The notes beneath the pieces are model-generated. The model did not search any database. It worked only from the letters and a program-made list of their open reading frames with translations, and was not told the origin of the DNA. The position numbers were made by a program, and so were the translations under genes. 64,000 nucleotides of DNA from the NCBI RefSeq assembly GCF_963678635.1, contig NC_087068.1, positions 13,517,872-13,581,871 of the forward strand, written 5' to 3'. Within the stretch, counting starts at the first letter, position 1. Every line of letters begins with the position of its first letter. The stretch comes from Symsagittifera roscoffensis. Taxonomy: Eukaryota > Xenacoelomorpha > Acoela > Convolutidae. Below are positions 33,421 through 44,035 of this stretch, piece after piece.

Positions 33421-33891
33421 CTAGCAAATGCTCAGATAGTTTTTTTTATGTAAGTAAACCTCTATGTCAGTGTCCGAAAATATCACGTGTACAAGGGCGT
33501 ACAACTCTCTCGGATGTTGCTTTCCCCTATTGGGATCATAGACTGGTAACGAGAGAGAGGTCACTCCTCTCTCAACCAGAAAATCCCTAAGTCGAGTCAA
33601 GGCCAATACCAAGCTCTCTGGATCTACGTGTTGCCTATCAGTGGCCTTAGTAACCAGGAAACACAGATATTTCCCTGGTATCTGAGATGCAACAGAGGGC
33701 AGCGCTATCATCCCTCCCACACCAGGCCTCTGTTTCCATAAAAACTTGATATTCTTATACTCTCTTTTAAAGTCAGCCGCTCGTGCTGTTTTGAAGTTTA
33801 CATCAGCGGTTATCGCTATAGCGCATGTACGTTCCGTGAGTATGAAATCGCTTCCGTTATGACGATATTGTTTGAATAATGGTTCGGTAGG
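33421..33891 (-). pseudogene. Macro-domain-like segment after integrase, element C
   Basis: An open register of about 156 codons begins after a stop at 33,892 and ends at the TAG at 33,421. It reads like a macro (ADP-ribose-binding) domain: FILTERTCAIAITADVNFK, AADFKREYKNI, GVGGMIALPS, GKYLCFLVTK and LTRLRDFLVERGVTSLSLP. These match the usual order of strand, AxxFKxxF helix, YYLVTK strand and ISMP strand. The glycine-rich GCGLDG loop is replaced by VYDPNRGK, so ligand binding or hydrolysis is uncertain. It overlaps the preceding frame in a different register, so in this copy it would need a frameshift. Confidence 0.6.
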
Positions 33892-34497
33892 TCAAAATAA
33901 GATTCAAAAATTCGTCCAAAAGATGGTTTTTTAGCGTTCTTGCCTTCCGTTTCCAGTTCTCCGGTTTCTCTTGCCGATTTCAATTTGTTAATGATCAGGT
34001 TTTTGGTGTGGGTGAGTCCTACCCCCACCCGGACAAAAATATTCATCGACGTCCCCTTCGATCGCCCAAAGTCGAGCAGATCGAGGTTGGATTGCGGAAC
34101 GCGTAGAGGGCCATCTGGAGCGACCCAGTTGGACTCGGTGTTGTCATGACTGACGTATTTGATGCCGTCCTTATTGACGTCCTGAATCGTCAAAGATTGT
34201 CTCTGTAGGATCTGCCGGCAGATGATGGAGCCATTCGAGCACTCGCAAAATCGTTAGTTCCTGCTCATGAGTCTGCTCTTCCTCTGGTTTGAATTCCACT
34301 TCCGGTTCTGAACGATCGTCGATCCAATCCTGATCCATGTCATTCACCAAGTCGATCTCATTTGTCACCGCCACTTCATCCAGTCCTACCAGCGAGTCCA
34401 TAATATCACTTAAAGGTGTCTTGTCTATGACGAAATCCTCGCCATACCTGTTGTACTTCTTCTTGTTCCTTCCTTTCTTGATCTGGCGTGTCTCCAT
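33816..34497 (-). pseudogene. pol: Post-integrase region, element C
   Basis: Two overlapping frames. The first, 34,497-34,171, starts METRQIKKGRNKKK and becomes very acidic (DMDQDWIDDRSEPEVEF). The second, 34,193-33,816, contains VAPDGPLRVPQSNLDLLDFG and a basic INKLKSARETG stretch. They lie between the integrase C-terminus and the macro-like domain. I do not recognise a fold. Confidence 0.5.
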
Positions 34498-34601
34498 GGT
34501 GAGAGGAAAGTCAGGTTGTCAATTTCAGTTTGTTCTGGGCAGTCCCAGACCTCTTCGGCATAAGGTAGAGTTTCGTCGTCCACCTCTACTCGCTCGGTCA
34601 A

Positions 34602-34907
34602 CTACAGGTCCAGTGGTAGATCGCTATCATCCACCACCTCATTCCCGCCAATTTTGTCGCGAGTACCTCTTTCATTCACATCACAAGCAGGATCCACTAT
34701 CAAATAAACTCCCTCTCGCATGTCCGCTGGGATGCACCAGTCCTCTGATGAGGCATTGTGCGATTTGATGTTTTCGTAAAGAGCTGCTCTTCCGGTGCTC
34801 AGTCGATAAAACCGACCTCCTTGGAGCACTTCTGTTATTTGAAATGGGCCGCGCCATCTTTTAAATAATTTTTTGGTTCCTTTTGGTGGAACTACTTCCT
34901 GGAACAC
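34602..34907 (-). pseudogene. pol: Integrase C-terminal GPF-type module, element C
   Basis: The frame carries KKLFKRWRGPFQITEVLQGG followed by FYRL, the GPF/Y-type module of Ty3/gypsy integrases, which contributes to target-DNA handling. An acidic tail follows (DVNERGTRDKIGG). It is separated from the DDE core by a damaged stretch at 34,908-35,029. Confidence 0.75.
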
Positions 34908-35029
34908 CCAGACGTAATCGCCGACTGAGAAGGCTTTTGCATCTGCAGTCCTTTAATCAAATCTCCTTTTTTGTCTAATTTGCGCTTGTTGCGTGTTCCT
35001 CCTGCATAAGTCATTGCGGTCCTGCTGCC

Positions 35030-35752
35030 TTATGATAACATTACGCACGTATATTTGTGGTAATTTTCAGGGTAGAAGAACTTTAACGGAAGAGCTTTTT
35101 CGTGGCCCGTTGACATCATATGCGGACTTATTCCCGTGGTAGAATGCTCCGTGCTGTTGTAAGCGCCCATCACTTGCGGCAAGTGTCTATGCCAGTGATC
35201 CATGTAGCGCGAGCAATAGACTCTCAACATGAATACCAGCGTGCAATTTTGCCTTTCAACTAGGCCATTCGTTTGTGGGTGATAAGTGGTCGAGTGAGCC
35301 TGTGCCACCTGCGACCTCCTCATTAACTCCTTCGTGATATCGCCCACGAATGCTTTGCCATTGTCTGATTGAAATCCTCGCTATGATTGCCTCGCTATCC
35401 ACACATTTATCAAGAGATCGCATGTTTCTTCCACCGATGCTGTCTTGCAGGGAGCTGCCTCTGCATATTTCGTGAAATGATCGATCATTACCAGCACCTG
35501 ATTGTAGCCCGTGGCTGTCATGCATATCTTCTGATGATCAATTTGCACTACTTCGTTGAATCCTTATGACTCTATTGACTGCAGTGGGAACCTTAGTTTC
35601 CTGGGGTCCTTCGCCTGTTGAGACGACAAGCATGGAGAGATCCACTTTTCACACGCCTTCTTCAAGCCAGGCCATTCGAATCGTTTCTGTATCCTGTTGT
35701 ACACTTTGTCCACGCCTTGGTGGCCCATCTGATCATGTGAACGGAAGAGCAA
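35030..35752 (-). pseudogene. pol: Integrase zinc-binding and DDE core, element C
   Basis: Integrase inserts element DNA into the genome. The HHCC region reads HDQMGH with a later CLSSQQAKDP, so the last Cys is Ser. The core shows VVQIDHQK (first Asp), FQSDNGKAF (second Asp) and NGLVERQN (catalytic Glu), with MIDHFTKYAEAAP between them. There is a frameshift or stop near 35,565 and an in-frame TAG near 35,370 just before the second Asp. All three catalytic acids are present, but the gene is interrupted. Confidence 0.85.
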
Positions 35753-35953
35753 TTCGGTCTGGTATAATTGTGATAACCTTATTGAATTCTACATGTAAAG
35801 GACCTTGTCCTCCTCTTTACGTTTACAGGCTACGATTCCGTCTTTGTTCAGGTACAACAAATCTTTTCTTTTCAGGTAGAACTGCTTCATGATCTTATAG
35901 CTGTCTTCTTCCAAATCTCCTTTGTCAGGTGCTCCATTCTCGATCCATCTTTT

Positions 35954-36820
35954 CTAATTGCTCGTCATTCTGTCATTTCGTTGAGCCCTTAGGAAGTCCG
36001 ACAGCCGGTGTCTGGCTTTAAGATACGTCTGTATCACGTTTAATTGCCCGTTCATTATCTCCGGAGCTTGAGCATCGTCCATCAACTTGACGCACCATAT
36101 CTTCCTCAAAGACATTGCTTCCTGCACAGATGGCTCCAGATTGGTACGGAAGAGCTCATCGGCGGCATTATCCACCACAGTGCCCTCCTCATCGGAGGTG
36201 TACCTGTCTCTGTCCGGATCCTGATGCATTTCTCGGTCCAGCCCGCGCTGTTTCCAGTCCACCAACAAGGAATGAATCGTAATCTCCGATGCATCAGAAT
36301 TGGAAGTAATCTCAGATGTGTTGTCCCAGGACTGAGGCCTCGAGTCATCACTTGAGCCGAATGATTCCACACCATCATGTTCCAATCTGTCTGTGATGTT
36401 TCTCGACTCCCCGGACAAAACTCTGTGCCTTGGTCGCTTTGAATCCGACTCCCCGGACAACAGTCTATCCCTTGGTTGTCTCATCAACCTCTCCCCGGAC
36501 AAGTCGTCCTGCTCAGACCCGAAGGTGCCTGACTCCCCGGATATTGTCTCGTCCCCTGAAGAACAATCTGAGCTCGGCTCGTACTCTTCTTTTGCATCCG
36601 TGAAATGTACTTTTCTCGTGAAGCTGGATTTCGACTTGAACCTGACTTCGTCAGTGACTTGGACTGGGGTCAATTTCCTACGTTCTTTGAACGAAGTCCT
36701 CAACAAGACATCCTTCGGCATTGAGGTCACCAGCTGGTTCACTATCGACCGGCAATCCCGTTCCACATCGCGACCGCGAATGATCACTGGCCTCTTCTCC
36801 GTTTTCTCAGTGACGGTCAA
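35954..36820 (-). pseudogene. pol: Ser-rich tether between RNase H and integrase, element C
   Basis: A 288-codon open frame of low complexity, rich in Ser, Asp, Glu and Arg. SGES-type repeats (DRLLSGESDSKRPRHRVLSGES) recur at about 14-18 residues. The C-terminal 80 residues (EAMSLRKIWCVKLMDD; LKARHRLSDFLRAQRNDRM) look structured and may be the tether that precedes integrase. Such a long insertion between RNase H and integrase is unusual for gypsy elements. Confidence 0.6.
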
Positions 36821-36925
36821 CCGCTACATGGTCTCCATCCACTCACGATCCTGTCTGTCGACTTCTCTATCTAGCATGTCACGGAGCCTCCTCATGACGT
36901 CCGGCGCCACGCTCACCATCCTACT

Positions 36926-37640
36926 TTACAGAGCTATGCTGTTTGTACCCAACCTGGTAACCTCCTGCTGTACCAGATTGGATCGGACTAGCAGATCCAG
37001 CGGAACGGGTTCACCCCTGGCTACAACCTTTATCTCAGCGGCCGTTTCCACTGGAAGTTCAGGGTGTCCTGGTATAGGGTGCCCTGACTTATCCAGCCAC
37101 ATAGTGAGTGGTAGTTTGTCGTAGGTCTCCTTGTCTAGGAATGAGAAGCCATCTTTGATCTCCGCTTGGTTAGCCTGCTTCTCCTCGAGGCGTTCATAGA
37201 ATTCTGTCTTTTTACTGAGGCTATCAGCATTCTGGTGCTTGTCACGGGTACGGTGCTCTATGATCATGTGGTATCCATCTAGGCGCACGATCCAACGACC
37301 AAAATAGCTTTGTTCCATCGAATAGGTTTTCAGCCATGCAAGGGCACGATTATCCACACGCAACTTGAAGGGAGCACTCCCCAAGTAGGCCCTGTATTTC
37401 TCCACGAAAGTGATCACCGCGAACATCTTTGCCTTTGGTGCGCCTTACTTCATCGCAGTATCGCTCAGGACCTTACTTTCGTAGGCTATCGGACGGAGAA
37501 CCGTTCTCCCATTCCACTCTTGCTCCTGGTGAAGTATGCCCGATATCGCAACCACTGATGCATCCGTGTCTAACACAAACATCCCCTTCTCTGTTGGCAT
37601 GCCAAGTACCGGTGCCTCGCAAAGTTCACACTTAATGTTC
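36926..37640 (-). pseudogene. pol: RNase H, element C
   Basis: The first part (37,640-37,440) encodes LDTDASVVAISGIL and EQEWNGRTVLRPIAY, then a stop near 37,447. The open frame 37,426-36,926 starts FAVITFVEKYRAYLG, has RVDNRALAWL, NADSLSKKTEF and the downstream KDGFSFLDKETYDKLPL. The four catalytic-site motifs of an RNase H are in place. It removes the RNA strand during reverse transcription. Confidence 0.8.
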
Positions 37641-37666
37641 TCAATTGAAACTTGTGCTTCATCAGT

Positions 37667-38298
37667 TCAAGTGAACTTTTTGCCCTTATTTCTCATCAAC
37701 TGCTGCATGGGGTATATTTTGTCTGCGTATCCCTTGATGAATTCTCGATAATAATTAGCAAACCCCAAAAAGCTCATCAGCTGTGTATCTTTTTTAGGTG
37801 CCTTCCAGGTCAAAACCGCTTCGACCGCTTCGGGATCTGGTCTCACTCCATGCTTATCCACCAGGCGGTCCAGATACTTTATGGAGTCTCTGAGGATTTC
37901 ACACTTTGAGGGTTTACACTTCAGTCCCGCCTGCTTCATGCAAGTAAAAACCACATCCAACCTCTCTATGTGATCCTCCAGGGTTGGTGTTGCTATCACG
38001 ACGTCATCGACGTAACACATGATCAGGTTCCCGTATTTCTTTGTTACACTCGCGAGTGCCTGGGCCATAAGTCGCTGCAATGTGGCTGTCGCGTTGCACA
38101 ATCCGAACGGCATCCTCTTCCACTGGAACAGTCCCAGCTCGCGAAGCCCGCTTTCTCCCGATCTTGGTTTCTGAATGGCACTTGCCAAAACGCAGAGCCC
38201 AAATCCAACGTCGTGAAGAACTTCGCGTCCCCCAGCTTGGAAAGGCTCTCATCAATGCGGGGAATCGGGTATGCGTCCTTTTTTGTCACTGCGTTCAA
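37667..38298 (-). pseudogene. pol: Reverse transcriptase palm/thumb, element C
   Basis: Two registers. 38,298-38,160 has NAVTKKDAYPIPRIDE and TTLDLGSAFWQV (first catalytic Asp). 38,188-37,667 has QWKRMPFGLCNATAT, CYVDDVVIATPT (catalytic pair), KCEILRDSIKYL and LMSFLGFANYYREFI, ending at a stop before RNase H. The frame change at about 38,150 inactivates it. Typical Ty3/gypsy RT. Confidence 0.87.
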
Positions 38299-38308
38299 GT
38301 AACGGAAG

Positions 38309-38716
38309 TCACCACAAAACCTGCGTTGCCCCTTTTTTTCTTGGCCATGGAGACTTCGACGGCTCGATCATGTCGTACTCCATTAACATCTCGATTTCTT
38401 TCCTGCATGCCTCCCATTTATGTGGGGTGATTCTCCTCGCCCCTTCCCTTTGAGGTACCGAGCCCTCTTCTATCTCAATTTCGTTTTCTATAAAATTACA
38501 GCAACCTATGTCGGCCTTAAGTTTCGAAAAAACGTCTGAATTCCGACTTAGCACCGCCCTAAGGGAATCTAGTTCCTTGTCTGATATTTTACCCTTCAAA
38601 TGTTCTATCTCGGGGAGGACCGGTTTATTCGCTGCTAACTCTGTTCCTGTCAGTCTCTTGGGAAAATTCGAACAACTAGACAACCCATCATCTGTTTCCG
38701 AGTTCATTGAAAACAA
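38309..38716 (-). pseudogene. pol: RT N-terminal region, element C
   Basis: The frame MFSMNSETDDGL runs through the conserved GCCNFIENEIEIEEG and PSKSPW, then leaves frame at the KKKG motif that opens the RT fingers. It corresponds to B 11,757-11,385. Between it and the protease frame, 38,717-38,861 has stops. Confidence 0.8.
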
Positions 38717-38861
38717 TTTCCCAGAAGATTTTATTTCATTTACTCACTTCAGTATACATTCTTGGTTCGCATGCAAGAGACATTTAGTCACATCAAATTT
38801 TTTTGAAGTTCTCCACACTCTAAAAGTCTGTGTTCAGAGGCAATGCGTAGCCAAGTTTCTT

Positions 38862-39905
38862 TCACCTCTGTACTGTCACTGTTGTTGCTTCTGTGTTCAA
38901 CAACACACTCACAAACAGTCCGCTCTGAGTGAGTGAAAAGCTTCTTCCTAAAATAGCCGAGCTTTTACTGTTTGGATTTGGTACCAGACACACCTGTCTG
39001 TCATTACTGAGTTCATTCAAGTTTCCTATCCTCAACGTCGCTACAAGGGCTTGGTTTGGCTTCAATCTAACCTTTCGATCCAAAAAAATTGGCACCTTTG
39101 CCTGGTTAATTAAGATCTTATTAAGAGGTTTCTTTTCAAACTTTCTCTCAGGATCTTTGATCCTAATCAACCCAACATTGAGTTCGATCTTGACATCAAA
39201 AATGCGTACGAATTATCTCCCCATGATAAATTGATCGGATTCGTCCAAGTTTTCCGCTACTAGGAAGCTCATCTAAAGATGTCTTCCTCCAAGCTGTAGT
39301 GATATGATTGGGGTCCGTCCGGTCACATAGATTGCTCCCTGATTGACAGCTGCCATTCTGATTTTTGTCGGTGTCAGATCCAATCTGTCGAAGCCCATGT
39401 CAGTTCAGGTCTTGACCGACATGATGCTGACCACTGCTCCCGTGTCTAACAATCCTTTCACTGAAAGTTGTCTGCCCTGCACATCCAGCACCTGTGTGGC
39501 CAGATCGGCTTGACAACGTGTGGACCGCATCCTGTACGAGCATGGCATTATGTCCGATTCGTCGCACCTTCAGCTCTTCTTGACCAAATTATATCCGGCC
39601 TACCTGATCACTCGCATCAGTTACGTGAGCTTTTGTGTAGATATTGATGCCATCCACATTCATCAGAATCGGATATGGGTCATGTACTTCTATGTAATGT
39701 CCATCACTCTCTTCAGCCTCGGACCTCCTGTCGTGAGCAGCATACGCACTGCCCTAGAGTCCAGCTTGGGATCCTTCTCCCTCAGGTAGTCTGCATAAAT
39801 GTCCAGGTGGACCAGCGTAATCTCGGACGGTTCACTCAAGTTCTTGACCAGCTGGTGTCCTGCGACTGAGATAATGGACATTATCTTCGTCCCTTCTTTC
39901 GTCAT
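38862..39905 (-). pseudogene. pol: Protease region of pol, element C (broken)
   Basis: The pre-protease part (39,905-39,690) has HLDIYADYLREKDPKLDSRA. A frameshift near 39,690 and another near 39,515 follow. The active-site loop region (about 39,460-39,430) still encodes LLDTGAVVS-like sequence. The C-terminal frame 39,170-38,862 encodes DPERKFEKKPLNKI and VCLVPNPNSK. Equivalent to E 52,765-51,745 and B 13,229-11,883. Confidence 0.75.
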
Positions 39906-40033
39906 GCCGAAAGTTCTGCCCGATTTGACTTTCAGCTTTATTCTCTGCTTTCTGGGTTCCTAATTGTCCTCTTTCGTTGTTTTACTCAAAGTGTCATTTT
40001 TTTCCCGAAGAACTCTGCTCTCCAGTTCTGACC

Positions 40034-40885
40034 TTACCCATTGCTCAACTTCCTTCGTGAACATTCTGAAACATGGTGGTTCATCGAGCCACAATTCGCA
40101 CAAGACCTCTTCTTATCCATGTTGTCGCAAGGTTTGTACCAACTGGAGTTTTTGCCAGTGTTTGTTCCGCTGTAGTTGCCATAATTGCTGTAACGGTTTT
40201 GCGCCCTCGGTTTTATGAGCAAGTACTCACGCGACTTCATACGCAAATCATCGGGCGTGGGTACCTGGTCAAGCGACAAGGTGGAGTGTGTGTGACTAGC
40301 ATGGTTTTTTAACTCTTCACTCTTCACTCCATCCATGAACTTCGAGGCAATCGCTAAGTTCCGTTCGGAAATTCTCTCACCGGGGTTGCTTCTCCTCCTG
40401 AGTAATTCAAGGTCGTTCAAAAACTTGTCTATGGATTCGTCATCTCTTTGACGCCTCTTCTCGAACTTCACCATAGCCTGATGCCCTTGTACTCCAGAGC
40501 CGATACGATTCAGCAGGATGTCAAATATCTTGCGAGCACTGTCTCGTTCATTTGCCCTTTTCGCCATTACACAATTCAGGGCGGTACCCTCCAGGTTGCT
40601 TGTCAGTGCGCTGCATTCCTGTTTCTTTGAGAGATTTTCCTCTTCAAAGTGCAACTCCATCACCTCTATCCAAGTATCAATGCAGCCGTCTGACTCGTCT
40701 TTGTATGGTTTTGGCTTTTTCAGAGTCCTTCTTGACCTGTCTCCTCTCTCGGTTGACTTCGAGAGCTTGGTGATGAATGTCTCGAGAGATCTGTTCAGAG
40801 GCTCAAACATCGAAGCATACATCGTCGTGTCCTGTGAGACCGTAGTCAGATCTGGGACCGATCTGACTTCTGGCACAGTGGGCAA
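40034..40885 (-). pseudogene. gag: gag capsid and nucleocapsid, element C
   Basis: A 283-codon frame with FEPLNRSLETFITKLS, GCIDTWIEVMELHF, EKRRQRDDESIDKFL and the zinc knuckle CANCGSMNHHVSEC (CX2CX4HX4C) near the end. Compared with D and F there is an altered stretch (ELKNHASHTHS in place of ELKTMLATHF), a compensated frameshift. Capsid forms the particle; the knuckle binds element RNA. It is preceded by gag linker sequence in another register (41,031-40,846). Confidence 0.85.
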
Positions 40886-41044
40886 TCTTGTCTTCGGGGT
40901 GGCATCCGTCTCCGGCGGGACCGGGTTCGTCCAACCTGGCTTCGATGGGGCTGCCCTGGGCCGCTCCCTTTTCCTAGATTCGTAATTCGCTCTCGAATTT
41001 TGCTGGGCCCCCGCATAGCTGCCTGCTCCATCTCCTTCTTTCGC

Positions 41045-41759
41045 CTAGCGTGAGCGCTCCCTTGGGTTGGAACGCTCCTCCCGGTTGCTTCCGTTTAAGA
41101 TCTCGTCAAGCTTCCGCATCATCAGGTCAGATTTGGCATCTAACCTTTTTTCCACGCTAGTCATCGTATGGGCATAGGTATTGTCATGATCGTTCAACAA
41201 TCGCTCGATCTCTCTTGTCATCCTAGCCTCTCTTTCCTCTGACTCCTCGTTTGCCTGTGCCAAGCTCTCCGCCAGGCATTGATCCGTGTTGCGAATCAAT
41301 TGAGCCTGATCGACTCTCGCCTGCGACTTCACGTGCGTCAGTTTATCTCGCAAATTCTCTCGACCCTGGTGAGCTCTCTCGTCAACTTGATCTATTATTT
41401 TAGTCATGTCACATCTCAGTTCATCCAGACCAGTCATTACGCCAGCAATCATGTCACTCATATCGCCAGCTACCCCCAACATCGGGGTTAGCCCAAGAGA
41501 AAATGAGGTCAACTGCGGTTGCAGCCTGGTACTTGATGACGCGCCGTCCTTTTGCTTGCCCATCGACATCATCAACCTGTCGAACGTTGAGGACGCTTGC
41601 TCCCATCGTTATCCCATCAGACATGGGCCTGGTCGGCGAGGCGGACAACGCCTTCCTGCTCATGTCGTTCCTTGGGCACTGCGTGAAGTTCACATCCGGA
41701 TGGGTTATCTCCGGATGGTCATAACTGGAAGACAGACCTTCAGTTCCTAGTGACGCCAT
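41045..41759 (-). pseudogene. gag: gag N-terminus and coiled coil, element C
   Basis: The start at 41,759 (MASLGTEGLSSSY) is shared with E. A 4-base insertion relative to E (GCTTGCTCCC region, plus strand) shifts the frame near 41,605. The continuation 41,575-41,045 holds MSDMIAGVMTGLDELR, a long coiled coil (ENLRDKLTHVKSQARVDQAQ) and ends at a TAG after NPRERSR that C, D and E share. The coiled coil probably drives Gag multimerisation. Confidence 0.75.
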
Positions 41760-42117
41760 ACGAAGACTTCCAGCTTTTCTTGGCCTTTGAACCCGTTTGT
41801 TCTTCGCTCGGTTTTACACTCGGCATCATCGCGTTCTTGCTTTGCTTGGCCAGAGATGAGTGAGTATTGGCTGGGTGTGAAAGTTCTTTTCTCCACTAAT
41901 GACTCTTAGTCTCCGATTTGGACATTCTCCTGAATAACACTTTCTCTCGCGGCTCGACCTCGGAACGCTCCGAGGCCTCCTCCGTCCCCTCGACGTCTGC
42001 CCGTCCGAAGTCCTCGCTCGGCTCAAAGTCGGGTCGAATAAGCGTTCGTTCCCCTTCGTCGAAGGGTTCCACAAGCGTTTCGCTCGCCGGCCCAGCCTCG
42101 GCGCCCTTGATCGCCAT
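41721..42117 (-). pseudogene. Acidic leader ORF (ORF0), inner copy, nonsense mutation
   Basis: Starts MAIKGAEAG at 42,117 and is closed after 73 codons by a TAG where the outer copy has AAG. Downstream codons remain readable to the gag start. It is the inner copy of the 2295-bp duplication and lies directly upstream of gag in C. See the intact copy at 44,036-44,413. Confidence 0.6.
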
Positions 42118-43045
42118 CGAGGTTCTTCTCGCTTCTTAGTTTCATTTCGCTCACTGAAAGATCAGCTTGACCTTTAGTCGATTCGTTATCAGCAAAAACG
42201 TCGGAAGCGCTGCTGAACGAAGATTGGCTACGCCTAGTTTTAAATTTTCACGTGCTTCCCTTGTCCAGCCTGGGAATCTTAGTAGTCGATCCTAACGAGT
42301 CCCTACGCTGCATATTTCGTAACAAACAGTAATACTCGCACAAATTAATGGCAATGCACACGCACCGCAAATAAGTTCAAGTTAATTTACTTAACGCTGC
42401 CCTGCTCGATTTCGTTAGTGTCAAAAACGTCTCTTAGATCTCTCGATGATAACATTAGTGAGCGAGCTAAAGTCACACACAGGGCCTGCTCAGTATTGAT
42501 ATAATGCTAACTCAACTCCGTTGTATAGTATAACAGTATCATAAAATTTCCACAAGATATAATCAAAACACAAAACACAATTGATCATCAGATAAGAATA
42601 TCCTTCAGGTGACAGCGAACTTTTGTCAGTATCAGTTTACCATCACATTCTTATCAAGTCAATGCTTTGTTAAAATCAAACAATCTTTTGTAAGAAAAAA
42701 CTGTGATGATTCAAGAATAGATAAATAAAACTTAGTCTTAAAGAAAAAGACTTCCCTCGATCGAAACACTCCAAAAGAACGAAGCCCAGGACACAGTCTT
42801 CTCAAGTGAGTGTGTATTTGCCGAATACACCCATCGAGGTCTTCTTTTAGGTGTCCCGTGGTTGCGCAAGCTGTCCTACTAAGTAGCTCAAGGCAACTTC
42901 TGATCGAAAAATTTCTAAAGTCTATGAAAAAGCTTCCCCACACCCGGAACGCTCCAAGTGCACGAGAGCAGGGAACAATTTTTCTTCTCAAGTGAGTGTA
43001 TGTCTGCCTATTACACTCACCGAGGTCTTCTTTTATGCGTTCCCA

Positions 43046-43084
43046 GATTGCCCGAGCTTTCCTATTAAGTAGCTCAAGGCAACC
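43046..43084 (-). other. Conserved leader stem-loop (C subfamily)
   Basis: On the minus strand GGTTGCCTTGAGC pairs with GCTCGGGCAATC around a 14-nt loop, with one bulge. The duplicate is at about 45,344-45,382. The E version at about 55,655-55,693 changes G-C to G-U within the stem and keeps pairing. The element is shared with A (1888-1927). Confidence 0.5.
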
Positions 43085-43264
43085 ACACAACCAAAATCTC
43101 AATCAAAAAAATTTTGTTCGGGTACTTCTAACAGACCCGATCTAGAATCCAAAGTTGATCACAAATCTCCGGGTCAACTGGGCTCCTGTGATCCAATATG
43201 CACGCTCGTTGGTATTTGACCGTTAATTCCGACTCTAAATGGATATTCGAGTTGCTCAAATTGC

Positions 43265-43820
43265 CCCAGAAGATACCCCTAAATTTTAAATAGGGAGGGT
43301 TGCTAAGAGACCTAAGTCACTCCTGAGGGTTACTCCTGAGGGTTGTTAAGACACTTAGCTTGCCTCGGAGGGTTATTTCGGAGGGTACCTTAATCACCCA
43401 AGTTACTTCGGAGGGTCCCCCTAAACTTACTAAGGAGGGTCAATAAGAGTCTTAATACGCTCCGGAGGGTTACTTCGGAGGGTTCCCTCAAAATTTCAAA
43501 TTCTTTGAAAATCGCTTGTAAGGGTCTCCTATTAATCTCAGAAGGTGTCAACACAAGCTAATTTTTCTTTGGGGGGTTGTCTTAACTTCTTCGGAGGGTC
43601 TCATGGAAAATTTCTACTAAGGAGGGTTGCTAAGGAGCTTAGCTGACTATGGAGGGTTACTTCGGAGGGTTCCCCAAAAATCAAGAAAAAGGGTTATTTA
43701 ACCGCAATAAAGCCTCTGAATGCGGTGTGACTGACTTAAAACCAGGTTGGCTGACACGGTCAACCTTCCCAGTAGGATAAAAAGATGATCTTACAAAATT
43801 TTCTGCCGCTCGGAGGGTTC
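43265..43820 (-). repeat. CGGAGGGTT motif cluster (C leader)
   Basis: On the plus strand CGGAGGGTT/CGGAGGGTC recurs more than a dozen times, often as TTACTTCGGAGGGTT. Related variants are CTGAGGGTT and AAGGAGGGT. Equivalent clusters lie at about 45,590-46,110, 49,460-50,000 (D, opposite strand), 55,900-56,420 (E) and 61,820-62,350 (F). It is the counterpart, at similar leader position, of the CCGGAAGGGT cluster of A/B. Confidence 0.85.
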
Positions 43821-44035
43821 CCTAAAACTTGGACCCTCCGAACCAACAAATTCTAAAAAACTCTTTTTTTCCGAGATTATCAAGCCAAAAACGGTTGCGG
43901 TCGGGAAAATCGGTCAAAAACTTCGACTTATGGTACCAAAATTATCCCGATCGGTCGGCTAGTCTTTGAGAAATCGCCAAAAACGCGTTCGTCAAAATGG
44001 TCTTTTTTCACCACCCATAACTGGAAGACAGACCT

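Noticed and set aside
24216-36990. Many plus-strand open frames over the accessory and pol regions of C (for example 27,233-27,847 and 36,393-37,124)
   Set aside because: They are antisense shadows of the minus-strand coding; only the minus strand gives retroelement motifs and continuous protein-like sequence.
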